Shown here: positions 27,006 through 34,948 of the stretch, piece by piece
How positions within the stretch are numbered: the stretch's first letter is position 1
Layout of the letters: each line of letters starts with the position of its first letter
Assembly: GCA_002839315.1 (NCBI GenBank)
Contig: PGXV01000009.1
Span: forward strand, 62,001 to 126,000
DNA from: Spirochaetae bacterium HGW-Spirochaetae-3
Lineage (GTDB): Bacteria; Spirochaetota; Spirochaetia; Treponematales; UBA12059
Direction of reading: 5' to 3'
Length of the DNA: 64,000 bases
Made by a program: the position numbers and the translations under genes
Notes under the pieces: generated by a model
What the model was told of the DNA's origin: nothing
The model's input: the letters and a program-made list of their open reading frames with translations, nothing else
The model's database searches: none

Positions 27006-27698
27006 GTGGACGAAAAGCTACCCGGCCCTAGGATGGGCCGTCCGGCCGCGGTACCCGGCGAGCGTCGGACCCGCGACAGGATCCTTGACGCGGCCATAAA
27101 CCTGTTCGCCAGGGACGGGTTCGACCAGACGCCGGTCCGTTGCATCGCTGCGGCGGTCGGGCTTACCGAAGGCGCCGTATACCGGCATTTCCCCGGCAAG
27201 GAGGCGATCCTCGGCGCCATACTCGCATATGCCGAGGAATGCGTCTACGCGCCGCTACCGGTAGAAACCGGCTTGGGCGGCGACGGCGCGTCGGTGTTCG
27301 AAGGGCTATTGGCACCCTTGCCGGCTATCATCGAGGCCAACCCGGTCGTCGTCAAAATCATGCGGATCCTCTATATAGAGATGTTCCATAACGAGAAAGT
27401 CCGGCGGTTCTTCCGCGCGGAATTCATGGAACGCGCGGACGACCATCTCGCCGGGCTGTTCGGTCGCTGTATAGAACTCGGCACTATCCGCGACTGCGAT
27501 CCGCGCGAGCTCGCCAGCGTGTTCAACGCCTTCAGATCCGAGTGGGCGTTCAAGGCGTATATACTCGACGGCGAGGCGGGCGTCGACCCGGAGGCCGCGC
27601 GGGATGACTTGCGCGCGGCTATCCGCTTCTTCGAGCGCATGCTGTGTCCGAAGGAATGCGCCGACGATACGGAGATAGACAGGAGGACGAGCCCATGA
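27006..27698 (+). CDS. TetR/AcrR-family regulator
   Basis: 230 residues. HTH at about 20-65: RDRILDAAINLFARDGFDQT, then AAAVGLTEGAVYRHFPGKEA. The C-terminal ligand domain has a long helix with MRILYIEMFHNEKVRRFFR. GTG start with only a weak G-rich upstream site; translation may depend on the preceding gene. It couples through ATGA to a flavodoxin gene, which suggests it controls this three-gene unit. Confidence 0.88.
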   Translation: MDEKLPGPRMGRPAAVPGERRTRDRILDAAINLFARDGFDQTPVRCIAAAVGLTEGAVYRHFPGKEAILGAILAYAEECVYAPLPVETGLGGDGASVFEGLLAPLPAIIEANPVVVKIMRILYIEMFHNEKVRRFFRAEFMERADDHLAGLFGRCIELGTIRDCDPRELASVFNAFRSEWAFKAYILDGEAGVDPEAARDDLRAAIRFFERMLCPKECADDTEIDRRTSP

Positions 27699-28240
27699 AC
27701 GCATTGGTTATCTCATATTCTTATACGGGGAACAACGAGGCCTTGGCGAACGGTGTCGCGTCGCTATTGCGCGCCGACCGCGTCAGGATCGAGGACGCGA
27801 AGCGCCGTAGCGGCTGGACCGTCTTCCTGGACATGCTTATGGACCGGACCCCGCCGACGGTACGCCCAGCCTGCGAGGCGGAGGGCCGCGACGTGGTCGT
27901 CTTCATCGGACCGGTCTGGATGGGCATGGTCGCGTCGCCGTTACGCGCTTGCTTCGAGCGACTGCGGCCGACGATAGGGCGATACGCCTTCGCGAGCGTG
28001 AGCGGCGGCGCCGACGGCCCAAACCCCGGGCTCGCCGCCGAGCTGGAACGGAGGCTCGGCAAGGCGCCCGTAGCGATCGCGGACCTGCATATCGCCGGGC
28101 TCCTACCGCCCGAGCCGAGGCCCCGCCGCAAGGACACGAGCGCCTATCGCATATCGGGCGAAGAAGCAGGCCGTCTCGCCGAGGCCGTCGTAGCAGCCTT
28201 GCGCGACGCCGCCTCGCGCGATGCTACGGCCCGCGCTTGA
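27695..28240 (+). CDS. Flavodoxin-like protein
   Basis: 181 residues. The N-terminal phosphate-binding loop SYSYTGNNEALA and the later VFIGPVWMGMVASPLRACFERL and FASVSGGADGPN loops match flavodoxin/flavodoxin-family FMN-binding proteins. It should carry electrons or reduce a small substrate in the cytoplasm. AGGAGG 9 bases upstream and the ATGA overlap with tetR set the start. The C-terminus is Ala/Arg-rich. Confidence 0.82.
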   Translation: MNALVISYSYTGNNEALANGVASLLRADRVRIEDAKRRSGWTVFLDMLMDRTPPTVRPACEAEGRDVVVFIGPVWMGMVASPLRACFERLRPTIGRYAFASVSGGADGPNPGLAAELERRLGKAPVAIADLHIAGLLPPEPRPRRKDTSAYRISGEEAGRLAEAVVAALRDAASRDATARA

Positions 28241-28272
28241 CCGCCCCGGCCGCCTGAGGCGATACTCGCCGC

Positions 28273-28914
28273 ATGAGCGGACAGCATCATACCCAGACCT
28301 TCGATAATATTCCTGCGGAGAAGCGCGTGCGTATACTGCGCGCGGCCGCCTTCGTGCTCGGTCGCGACGGTATCGGCGGCGCCAGGATGGGAGACGTAGC
28401 GCGCGAGGCCGGGGTCTCCCACGGGTCGATCTTCAGCTACTTTCCCACCAAGGACGATATGGTCCGGGCCGTCGTGGAGCGGGGCATGGCCTTGCAGGCC
28501 GAGCGTTTCGCGCCCGCCGATTCGGGCTCCCGCTTCGACGAGGCCGTACTCGCGGTGTTCCGGGGAGCGTGGGAGCTGGCGAGCGCGGAACCTGAATTGA
28601 TATCGCTCTGGCTCTCCCTGTCTCTCGCCGAGAACGCGCGCTTCGCAGACGCGATCCTTCCGCTCGAGAAGGACGCCGCCGATCGCTGGCTCGCGCTCGC
28701 CGAGCGCGGCAAGCGCGAAGGCTCCGTGGCCGCCGCCGCCGATACCCGCGCCGTCGCCTACCTGCTGGACGCACTCGCGGCCCAGCTGATGAAGAGCCGG
28801 GCCAGCGCTCTCGAGCGTCGGAAGCTTGAGCATTTTATCGGCGCGGGGCTCGGCGGCGAGGCCGCCGCGCTGATCGCCGATACGATACTCGGCTTGCTTC
28901 GCTCCCGCGACTGA
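28273..28914 (+). CDS. TetR/AcrR-family regulator upstream of the GH1 operon
   Basis: 213 residues. HTH: RVRILRAAAFVLGRDGIGGA, AREAGVSHGSIFSYFPTKDDM. The C-terminal part is helical (AYLLDALAAQLMK). It lies 87 bases before the glucosidase gene, and a palindrome of the TetR type sits in the gap, so repression of the sugar operon is the likely role. It has no close ribosome binding site of high quality. Confidence 0.88.
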   Translation: MSGQHHTQTFDNIPAEKRVRILRAAAFVLGRDGIGGARMGDVAREAGVSHGSIFSYFPTKDDMVRAVVERGMALQAERFAPADSGSRFDEAVLAVFRGAWELASAEPELISLWLSLSLAENARFADAILPLEKDAADRWLALAERGKREGSVAAAADTRAVAYLLDALAAQLMKSRASALERRKLEHFIGAGLGGEAAALIADTILGLLRSRD

Positions 28915-28937
28915 GTTTTTTCTTTATATGCAATATG

Positions 28938-28955
28938 ATTGACTGGTCAGTCAAT
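28938..28955 (+). promoter_or_regulatory. TetR-type operator at the GH1 promoter
   Basis: ATTGACTG-GT-CAGTCAAT: perfect 8-bp arms around a 2-base centre, close to known TetR/AcrR-family operators of the TGACTGGTCAGTCA kind. TATGAT (28934-28939) overlaps its left edge and could be the -10 box, though the -35 is poor. Bound repressor would block initiation. Confidence 0.65.
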
Positions 28956-29001
28956 GGATGATACGCTCACTTCATCCCAGGAGACCAGGAGATGGCAGGA
29001 A

Positions 29002-30399
29002 ATGGCGCGATTCCCGGATGATTTCGTTTTCGGCGCGTCGTCGTCGGCGTTCCAGATAGAAGGCGCTCCCGACGCCGACGGTAAGGGCCCTTCGATATGG
29101 GACGTGTTCGTCGCCAGGCCCGGTAGGGTCAGGAACGGCGCGGACGCCGTCGTCGCGTGCGACCATTACGCGCGATGGCCCGAGGACGTCGAGATCGCCG
29201 GCGACATGGGCCTGGACGCGTATCGCTTCTCTATATCGTGGCCGCGCGTGATGCCGACGGGGCGGGGCTCGGTAAACCGGGCCGGCCTCGATTTCTACTC
29301 GCGCCTCGTGGACGGACTGCTCGCCAAGGGCGTCCGCCCGTTCCCGACCCTGTTCCACTGGGATCTGCCGCTCGCGCTCCAGCGGGAGCTCGGAGGCTTC
29401 CGGAACCGGGACGTCGCGTCGATGTTCGCGGATTACGCCGCGACGGTCGCCCGAGCCCTCGGCGACCGGGTGACCGACTGGATTACGGTCAACGAGCCGT
29501 TCGAGTTCGCGTGCTTCGGCCATCTGTACGGCACGCACGCCCCCGGCGTCAGGAACCCGTTCGCATACCTGCCCGCGCTGCACCATCAGCTGCTGGCCCA
29601 TGGCCTGGCGGTCCGCGCTATACGCGCCGAGTCGGCCGGATGCAGGGTCGGCGCGGCGCTCAGCTGGACGCCGGTCCATCCGGCGAGGGCCGCCCCCGCG
29701 AAGGCGGCGGCCGCGGACCTCGCGGCGGCCGCCCGCGTCAACGACCTGATGAACCATATCAGCTTCGGCCCGATACTGTTGGGCGCCTACCCGGAGTCGG
29801 TCGCCTCTGGCCGCATCCTCCGACCGCCGGTCGAGCCCGGGGACATGGACGCGATATCGGAGCCCCTCGACTTCATCGGGCTCAACTACTATAGCCGCGA
29901 GAAGGCCAGGAACAATCCGCTCGTACCGTTCATCCGCGCCGACGTATCGGGCAAGGAGCCGCGAGAGCTGCCGGAGACCGATATGCGCACCGCGATGGGC
30001 TGGGAGGTGTACCACGAGGGCCTGACGGAGGTGCTGGCCGAACTGCGGACCCGGTACGGCAATCCTCCGGTTATAGTCACCGAATTCGGATCCGCATGGA
30101 CCGACGCCGTCGACGGCGAGGGTGAAACCGGCCGCCGGGTGCATGACCTGAGGCGGGTACGGTACCTGCAGGGCTCGCTCCGCGCGATGCAAGCAGCGCG
30201 CGCCGCGGGCTCGGACCTGCGCGGCGCGTTCGTCTGGAGCCTCACCGACAACTTCGAGTGGGCTGAGGGAAACGCCAAGCGTTTCGGCCTCGTATACGTC
30301 GATTACGCGACGCAGGCCAGGATCGTCAAGGACTCCGGCCGCTGGTACTCGCGGCTGATAGCGGCGCGCGACCTGGATTCGGTATCGGAGGAAGCATGA
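29002..30399 (+). CDS. Glycoside hydrolase family 1 beta-glucosidase-type enzyme
   Basis: 465 residues. N-terminal GH1 signature FPDDFVFGASSSAFQIEGA; acid/base Glu in WITVNEPFEF; the nucleophile region is VTEFGSAWTD instead of the usual ITENG; aglycone-site WSLTDNFEWAEG near the C-terminus. It hydrolyses beta-linked glucosides or galactosides, intracellularly as no signal is present. ATG at 29002 has AGGAG about 10 bases upstream; ATG at 28954 lies inside the operator. Next gene couples by ATGA. Confidence 0.9.
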   Translation: MARFPDDFVFGASSSAFQIEGAPDADGKGPSIWDVFVARPGRVRNGADAVVACDHYARWPEDVEIAGDMGLDAYRFSISWPRVMPTGRGSVNRAGLDFYSRLVDGLLAKGVRPFPTLFHWDLPLALQRELGGFRNRDVASMFADYAATVARALGDRVTDWITVNEPFEFACFGHLYGTHAPGVRNPFAYLPALHHQLLAHGLAVRAIRAESAGCRVGAALSWTPVHPARAAPAKAAAADLAAAARVNDLMNHISFGPILLGAYPESVASGRILRPPVEPGDMDAISEPLDFIGLNYYSREKARNNPLVPFIRADVSGKEPRELPETDMRTAMGWEVYHEGLTEVLAELRTRYGNPPVIVTEFGSAWTDAVDGEGETGRRVHDLRRVRYLQGSLRAMQAARAAGSDLRGAFVWSLTDNFEWAEGNAKRFGLVYVDYATQARIVKDSGRWYSRLIAARDLDSVSEEA

Positions 30400-31766
30400 G
30401 AGACGGCGCGACGGCGACGACCGCGAGGCCGCGCATGGGGCTCGGGCTCAAGATCGTATTCTCGCTCGGGCAGTTCGGCTGGAGCCTGACGACGTTCCTG
30501 GCCAATAACCTGCTCGCGTACTTCTACGTGCCGCCCGAGACCGGCTACGAGGGCATACCCGCCTTCGTACCGCGCGGCGCCGTGCTCGGCCTCCTGACCG
30601 TCGTCGGGCTCGCGGCGTTCTCGGCGAGGCTGTTCGACGGGGTCAACGACCCGATGATAGCCGGATGGTCAGACCGCTCGCGATCCCGATTCGGACGGCG
30701 CAGGACCTTCATGGCCATAGGCGCGATACCCGCGGTCATCCTGGCTCTCGCCCAGTTCTGGCCTCCGACCTACGGCGTCTCCGGGCTCAACGTCGCGTGG
30801 CTGTTCGCCTCGGCGCTGCTCGGTACCGCCTTCCTGACGATGTACGTAATGCCGTACAACGCGCTGATAGCCGAGCTCGGCGCCGATTCCAAGGACCGGC
30901 TGCTGCTCGCCGCGCTCACGTCGGTAACCTGGGCGATAGGATTCGCGTCCGGGAACGCCGTATACGCGATCAAGGACGCGCTGGTCGGCGGCGGCGTATC
31001 GCCGCTCGCCGCGTTCAGGACGGCTACCGCTATCCTGGGGGCCGTCGCGGCCGTCGCGATGCTCGTGCCGGTAGTCTGTATCGACGAGAAGAAGTACGCG
31101 TCGGGCGGCGTCTCGGACGCCCCTGCCTTCGCCGCGATCCGGGAGGCGCTCGGCGACAGGCCGTTCCGTACCCTCGTAGGCGCCAGCTTCCTCTATTACA
31201 CGGCCAATACCTTCCTCGAGATAGGCATCGCGTACTACGTCAGCGCGCTGATGGGCCTCCCTGAGGCCCAGGCCTTCACGCTATCGGTCGCGATCTTCGG
31301 GCTCAGCTTCCTGTGGTATCCCGCCGTGATGAAGGCGGCGAATACCTACGGCAAGAAGCGCGTGCTCTCCCTCGGTTTCGTCGCGCAGGTCGCGGTCTTC
31401 TGCGTCATCCCGGCGGTCGGCCTCGTGCCCGGCCTGCCGATGATCGCGTGGGCGGTCGCCATAGCCGTGGGGCAGTCGGCCGCGTCCGCCGCGTTCGGCA
31501 TCCTGCCCACGGCGATGGTAGCCGACGCCGCCCGCGCCCACAGCGCCAAGAGCGGTTCTAGCATCGAGGGCGCGTACTTCGGCGTCAACAGCTTCGCCAT
31601 GAAGCTGGCCGTGTCGACCGCGAACCTCGCGTTCCCGTCGTTCCTGCTCTTGGGACGGAGCGCCGAGCATTCCCTGGGAATCAGGTTGTCGGGTCTCGCC
31701 GCGGCGGCGCTGACCGTCGCCGGGTTCCTCGTGCTGCGCGGCTACGAGGACGCGAGCGAGCAGTAG
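30396..31766 (+). CDS. GPH-family sugar:cation symporter (MFS)
   Basis: 456 residues, about twelve transmembrane helices. The GPH marks are in the N-terminal half: ARLFDGVNDPMIAGWSDRSRSRFGRRRTFM, then MYVMPYNALIAELGAD. These transporters bring glycosides, pentosides or hexuronides in with Na+ or H+. The ATGA overlap with the GH1 gene indicates import followed by cytoplasmic hydrolysis of one disaccharide. It converges on the TRAP-type binding protein gene with a 4-base gap. Confidence 0.9.
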   Translation: MRDGATATTARPRMGLGLKIVFSLGQFGWSLTTFLANNLLAYFYVPPETGYEGIPAFVPRGAVLGLLTVVGLAAFSARLFDGVNDPMIAGWSDRSRSRFGRRRTFMAIGAIPAVILALAQFWPPTYGVSGLNVAWLFASALLGTAFLTMYVMPYNALIAELGADSKDRLLLAALTSVTWAIGFASGNAVYAIKDALVGGGVSPLAAFRTATAILGAVAAVAMLVPVVCIDEKKYASGGVSDAPAFAAIREALGDRPFRTLVGASFLYYTANTFLEIGIAYYVSALMGLPEAQAFTLSVAIFGLSFLWYPAVMKAANTYGKKRVLSLGFVAQVAVFCVIPAVGLVPGLPMIAWAVAIAVGQSAASAAFGILPTAMVADAARAHSAKSGSSIEGAYFGVNSFAMKLAVSTANLAFPSFLLLGRSAEHSLGIRLSGLAAAALTVAGFLVLRGYEDASEQ

Positions 31767-31770
31767 CGGA

Positions 31771-32772
31771 TCACGGGGTCGCGTCGATCAGCGCGTAGTA
31801 ATCGACCCACCTGTCGCCTAGGCGCTCGGCCACGAGCCGCGCGGCCCTGGCCTTGAACGCCGCTACGTCGAGTCCGTCCGCTTCGGATACGACGCGCATG
31901 CCGCGATCCCGGAGCGCGGCGATCGCCTCGGCCTCGCTCTCGACGAGGGAGCGGGTCGCGAACGCTCCGGCTTCCCGGCCCGCCGCGAACAGCGCCTCGC
32001 GGTCGCGCTTGGGCAGTAACGACAGCGTTCTCCTGTTGACGACGACGATCTGGGCGCCCAGGATATGGTTCGTCAGCATCAAGTAGGACTGGCTCTGGTA
32101 CAGCTTGGCCGCGAGTATCGTGTCGGGAGGGTTCTCCTGTCCGCGCGCCAAGCCGGTCGCGAGGGCCGTAGGCGTGAAGTTCCAGTCGATGGGAGTCGGT
32201 ACGCCGCCGAGCGCCTCGACGGCCAGCTCGTACATCGGGAAGGGAATGGCCCTTACCCGCGCTCCGGCCAGGTCCTCGGGCCGCAGGACCGGAGCGTCGA
32301 AGGTCAGCTGCCTCGCGCCGAAATAGAACGTATACAGGACAGACAGTCCCGAAGCCTTCTCGAGCCCGTCACCGAGCCGCCTCATCAACGGCGAGTCCCT
32401 GTCGGCTATCCTCATCAGGCGATCAGGGGTCGAGACGAGGTACGGCGTATCGAGCACGGAGAAATCCTCGAAAAGCGATCCGAGCGCCCCGGCGGTAGTA
32501 TGGTGGATGTCGACGTCCCTGTCCCGTACCATCTCGAGCTGCTCCGAAAGGCTACCGAGGGACGATGCCGGGTAGACCTCTATCCTGATCCTGCCATCGC
32601 TGAGGGCGGCCGCCCGTTCAGCGAAGAAATCCGCCTGGATGCCGGCGACGCTGTCCCGCGCGTTCATGTGCGCGTAGCGGAGCACCGTAGGAGCGCGGGC
32701 GCCGCAGGCGGTCGACAGCGACAGGATAGCCGCGGCGAGCGTCAGCGCGGGCGGCGTCCGGCGGCCGCTCAC
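31771..32772 (-). CDS. TRAP-type (DctP) substrate-binding lipoprotein, orphan
   Basis: 333 residues from GTG. The signal sequence ends in a lipobox with Cys at about 23 (LSTACGARAP). DctP-fold marks: RYAHMNARDS, RIEVYPASSLGSLSEQLEMVRDRDVDIHH, and LAGARVRAIPFPMYELAVEALGGVPTPI. TRAP permease genes are absent nearby. Its start overlaps the stop of a sensor kinase by one base, so it may present ligand to that kinase and not to a transporter. The GTG is preceded by a G-rich run. Confidence 0.8.
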   Translation of the reverse strand: MSGRRTPPALTLAAAILSLSTACGARAPTVLRYAHMNARDSVAGIQADFFAERAAALSDGRIRIEVYPASSLGSLSEQLEMVRDRDVDIHHTTAGALGSLFEDFSVLDTPYLVSTPDRLMRIADRDSPLMRRLGDGLEKASGLSVLYTFYFGARQLTFDAPVLRPEDLAGARVRAIPFPMYELAVEALGGVPTPIDWNFTPTALATGLARGQENPPDTILAAKLYQSQSYLMLTNHILGAQIVVVNRRTLSLLPKRDREALFAAGREAGAFATRSLVESEAEAIAALRDRGMRVVSEADGLDVAAFKARAARLVAERLGDRWVDYYALIDATP

Positions 32773-34790
32773 TATCGGCCCCCCGCGGCGGGAGAGGACG
32801 ACGGGAACCTCGCGACGACCCTCGTACCCCCGCGAGCCGCCCGCTCCCACGTCACGCCTCCGCCTAGCTGGTCGGCGAGCCCGCGTATAAGCGAGAGTCC
32901 CAGCGAGCCCTTGTCCAAGGCGTCGGCCGGCAGCCCCGGGCCGTCGTCCTCTACGACGAGCTCCGCTTCCTCCCGGCCGTCCGGGGAGATCATCGACAGC
33001 GAGACGCGTATCGAGCCTCGCCGGTCCCCGCCATCGCCAGAGAGCCCGTACTTGAACGCGTTCGAGGCTATCTCCCCGAGCATCAACCCGAACGGGATCG
33101 CCCGGTCAAGCTCCAGCCGTATTCCGTCGAACGCCTGCTCTATGCTGCCGGGCGGGACCTTGTATTCGCCCTCGAGGTAACGGAGCAGCTTGCCTGCGTA
33201 GTCTCCCATGTCGACCGACGATATGTCCGGCATCTGGTATACCACCTCGTGGGCCAGCGACATGGCGAATACCCGGTCCTGCGCCTCCTGAAGCGCGCCG
33301 GCCGTATCGTCGTCGGTCGCGATCGCGGCCTGCATGGACAGGAGGCTCGAGATGATCTGCAGGTTGTTCTTGACGCGATGGTAGACCTCGCGGAGGAGCA
33401 GCGTCTTCTCCTCGAGGTCCGCCAGGTTCTTCTCCTCCGCTACGCGCCGCTCGGTCACGTCCAGCACGAGCTCGTATAGCAAGACTTCTTCGCCTATCGC
33501 AAGCGGGGTCGAGAATACCTCGACGTCCCGGATCTCGCCGGAGCTCAGGCGGTTCTTCGCGGCCAGGAAGAGGGTGCCGTCGTGTTCCGCGGGCCTTTCG
33601 GGGCTCGCGTCCAGGTCGCGAGCCCCGAAAGCGCGCATTTCCTCGAGCGTATAGCCGTAATAGGCGAGCGCCGCGGGATTGGCGTCGCGGATAGAGCCGT
33701 CCCCGGCGCTTACGAGCAGGGCCGGCACGCCGTTGCCCTCGAACATCAGGCGGTACCTGCGCTCGCTGTCCTTGAGTTCCTTGTCCCGTCGCTCTATAGA
33801 CTCGGCCATGCCGTTTATCGTCGTCGCGATCTCGCGGTATTCCTCAGCGAAGTCCAGCGTTAGCCGCTCGTCGTAGCGGCCGTCGCCTATCTGTTCGATC
33901 TTCGTCACGAGCTCGACGAGCGGCGAGCTTATCCAGCGCCACGAGGCGTAGGCGATGAAGGCCGAGAGGCAGAGCGTGACGACCGCGAGCATGGCGATCC
34001 TCAGGGATAGCTCGGCGAGCGGGCCGGTGACCGCGGCCCATGATCGATAGTAGACGACGCGCCAGTCGGAGCCCGGTATCGACTCGCTCGAGACGAGGTA
34101 CTCCTCTCCTTCTTCCCTATGGCGGACGGCCGAGGTCGAGAGCAGATCCGCGTCGACGCGATCCCCGCGCCGCATCCTGGAGGGGTCGCTGGACGCGACG
34201 AACCGGCCGTCCAGCCATACGATGCCTACCGCGTCGTCGCGGGAGCCTAACGACAGGAATAGCCTGGCGGATAGCCATTCGAGGTCTATGAGCGCCACGG
34301 CGGTGCGCTTGCCGTTGGAATACGAGGCCTCTAGGATTACGCGCCCGAGGCTCTCCGAGTCGAACGGCCCGGAGAAGGCCGTCTCGCCGAGCCTGGCCGC
34401 CTTCGTCCGTAGCGAGTACGTCGAACCGACCGAGAGGCCTATGTCGGGCCGCGCCGCCAGTATCCGCCCGTCTTCGTCGAGAATGGCCAGGGCCAGGTAC
34501 TCGGGCCTGGGCGATAAGATTACGCCCAGGGCGGAGCCGAGCCGCCCGGCGTCGGACTCGCCAGCGGTCGTCAGCAGGATGGACGGAAGGTCTCGCCTCG
34601 GCCCCTCTATCGCCCGCTCGTTGGCGTTTATCGATACCGACCGGAGCATCGCGCGGGTGATACTCTCCGCGTGTTCGTTCAGGTGCTCGTCGAGCACGGT
34701 GAAGAACACGGACGAGAAGAGGACGAGCGGCATTACGCCTATGGCTATCAGCGCGAGCAGGAGGTATTTCCGGACGCTCATTCGTTGCAT
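32772..34790 (-). CDS. Membrane sensor histidine kinase, CACHE-HAMP-PAS-HisKA_2
   Basis: 672 residues. TM1 about 8-31; periplasmic CACHE-like sensor 35-255; TM2 about 262-283; HAMP 284-340; PAS 341-450 (YRLMFEGNGVPALLV, DVTERR); HisKA_2 phosphoacceptor with His471 in LLREVYHRVKNNLQIISSLL; HATPase from about 550 (GEIASNAFKYGL, VEDDGPGLP, GSLGLSLIRGLADQLGG). ATG at 34790 has GAGGAA upstream; the longer frame is not protein-like. No response regulator is adjacent. It is coupled to the DctP-type lipoprotein gene. Confidence 0.88.
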   Translation of the reverse strand: MQRMSVRKYLLLALIAIGVMPLVLFSSVFFTVLDEHLNEHAESITRAMLRSVSINANERAIEGPRRDLPSILLTTAGESDAGRLGSALGVILSPRPEYLALAILDEDGRILAARPDIGLSVGSTYSLRTKAARLGETAFSGPFDSESLGRVILEASYSNGKRTAVALIDLEWLSARLFLSLGSRDDAVGIVWLDGRFVASSDPSRMRRGDRVDADLLSTSAVRHREEGEEYLVSSESIPGSDWRVVYYRSWAAVTGPLAELSLRIAMLAVVTLCLSAFIAYASWRWISSPLVELVTKIEQIGDGRYDERLTLDFAEEYREIATTINGMAESIERRDKELKDSERRYRLMFEGNGVPALLVSAGDGSIRDANPAALAYYGYTLEEMRAFGARDLDASPERPAEHDGTLFLAAKNRLSSGEIRDVEVFSTPLAIGEEVLLYELVLDVTERRVAEEKNLADLEEKTLLLREVYHRVKNNLQIISSLLSMQAAIATDDDTAGALQEAQDRVFAMSLAHEVVYQMPDISSVDMGDYAGKLLRYLEGEYKVPPGSIEQAFDGIRLELDRAIPFGLMLGEIASNAFKYGLSGDGGDRRGSIRVSLSMISPDGREEAELVVEDDGPGLPADALDKGSLGLSLIRGLADQLGGGVTWERAARGGTRVVARFPSSSPAAGGR

Positions 34791-34916
34791 GAGGTTCCTC
34801 TTCTGCCTACCAGTATAGACGAGGACGATGGAAACGCAAAACCGTATCGCCCGAACGGGCGCCGTATCCCCGCGCCCGACGTCGCCCGGCGGCGGGACGG
34901 CGCGGAAGAGGTAGAG

Positions 34917-34946
34917 GCGCCGGCGGGCTCGAGCGAGCTCCGGCGC
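34917..34946 (-). terminator. Hairpin after the phospholipase-like gene
   Basis: GCGCCGG (34917-34923) and CCGGCGC (34940-34946) pair exactly, 3 bases beyond the stop of the leftward gene. No U-run; weak terminator or mRNA end. Confidence 0.4.
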
Positions 34947-34948
34947 GG

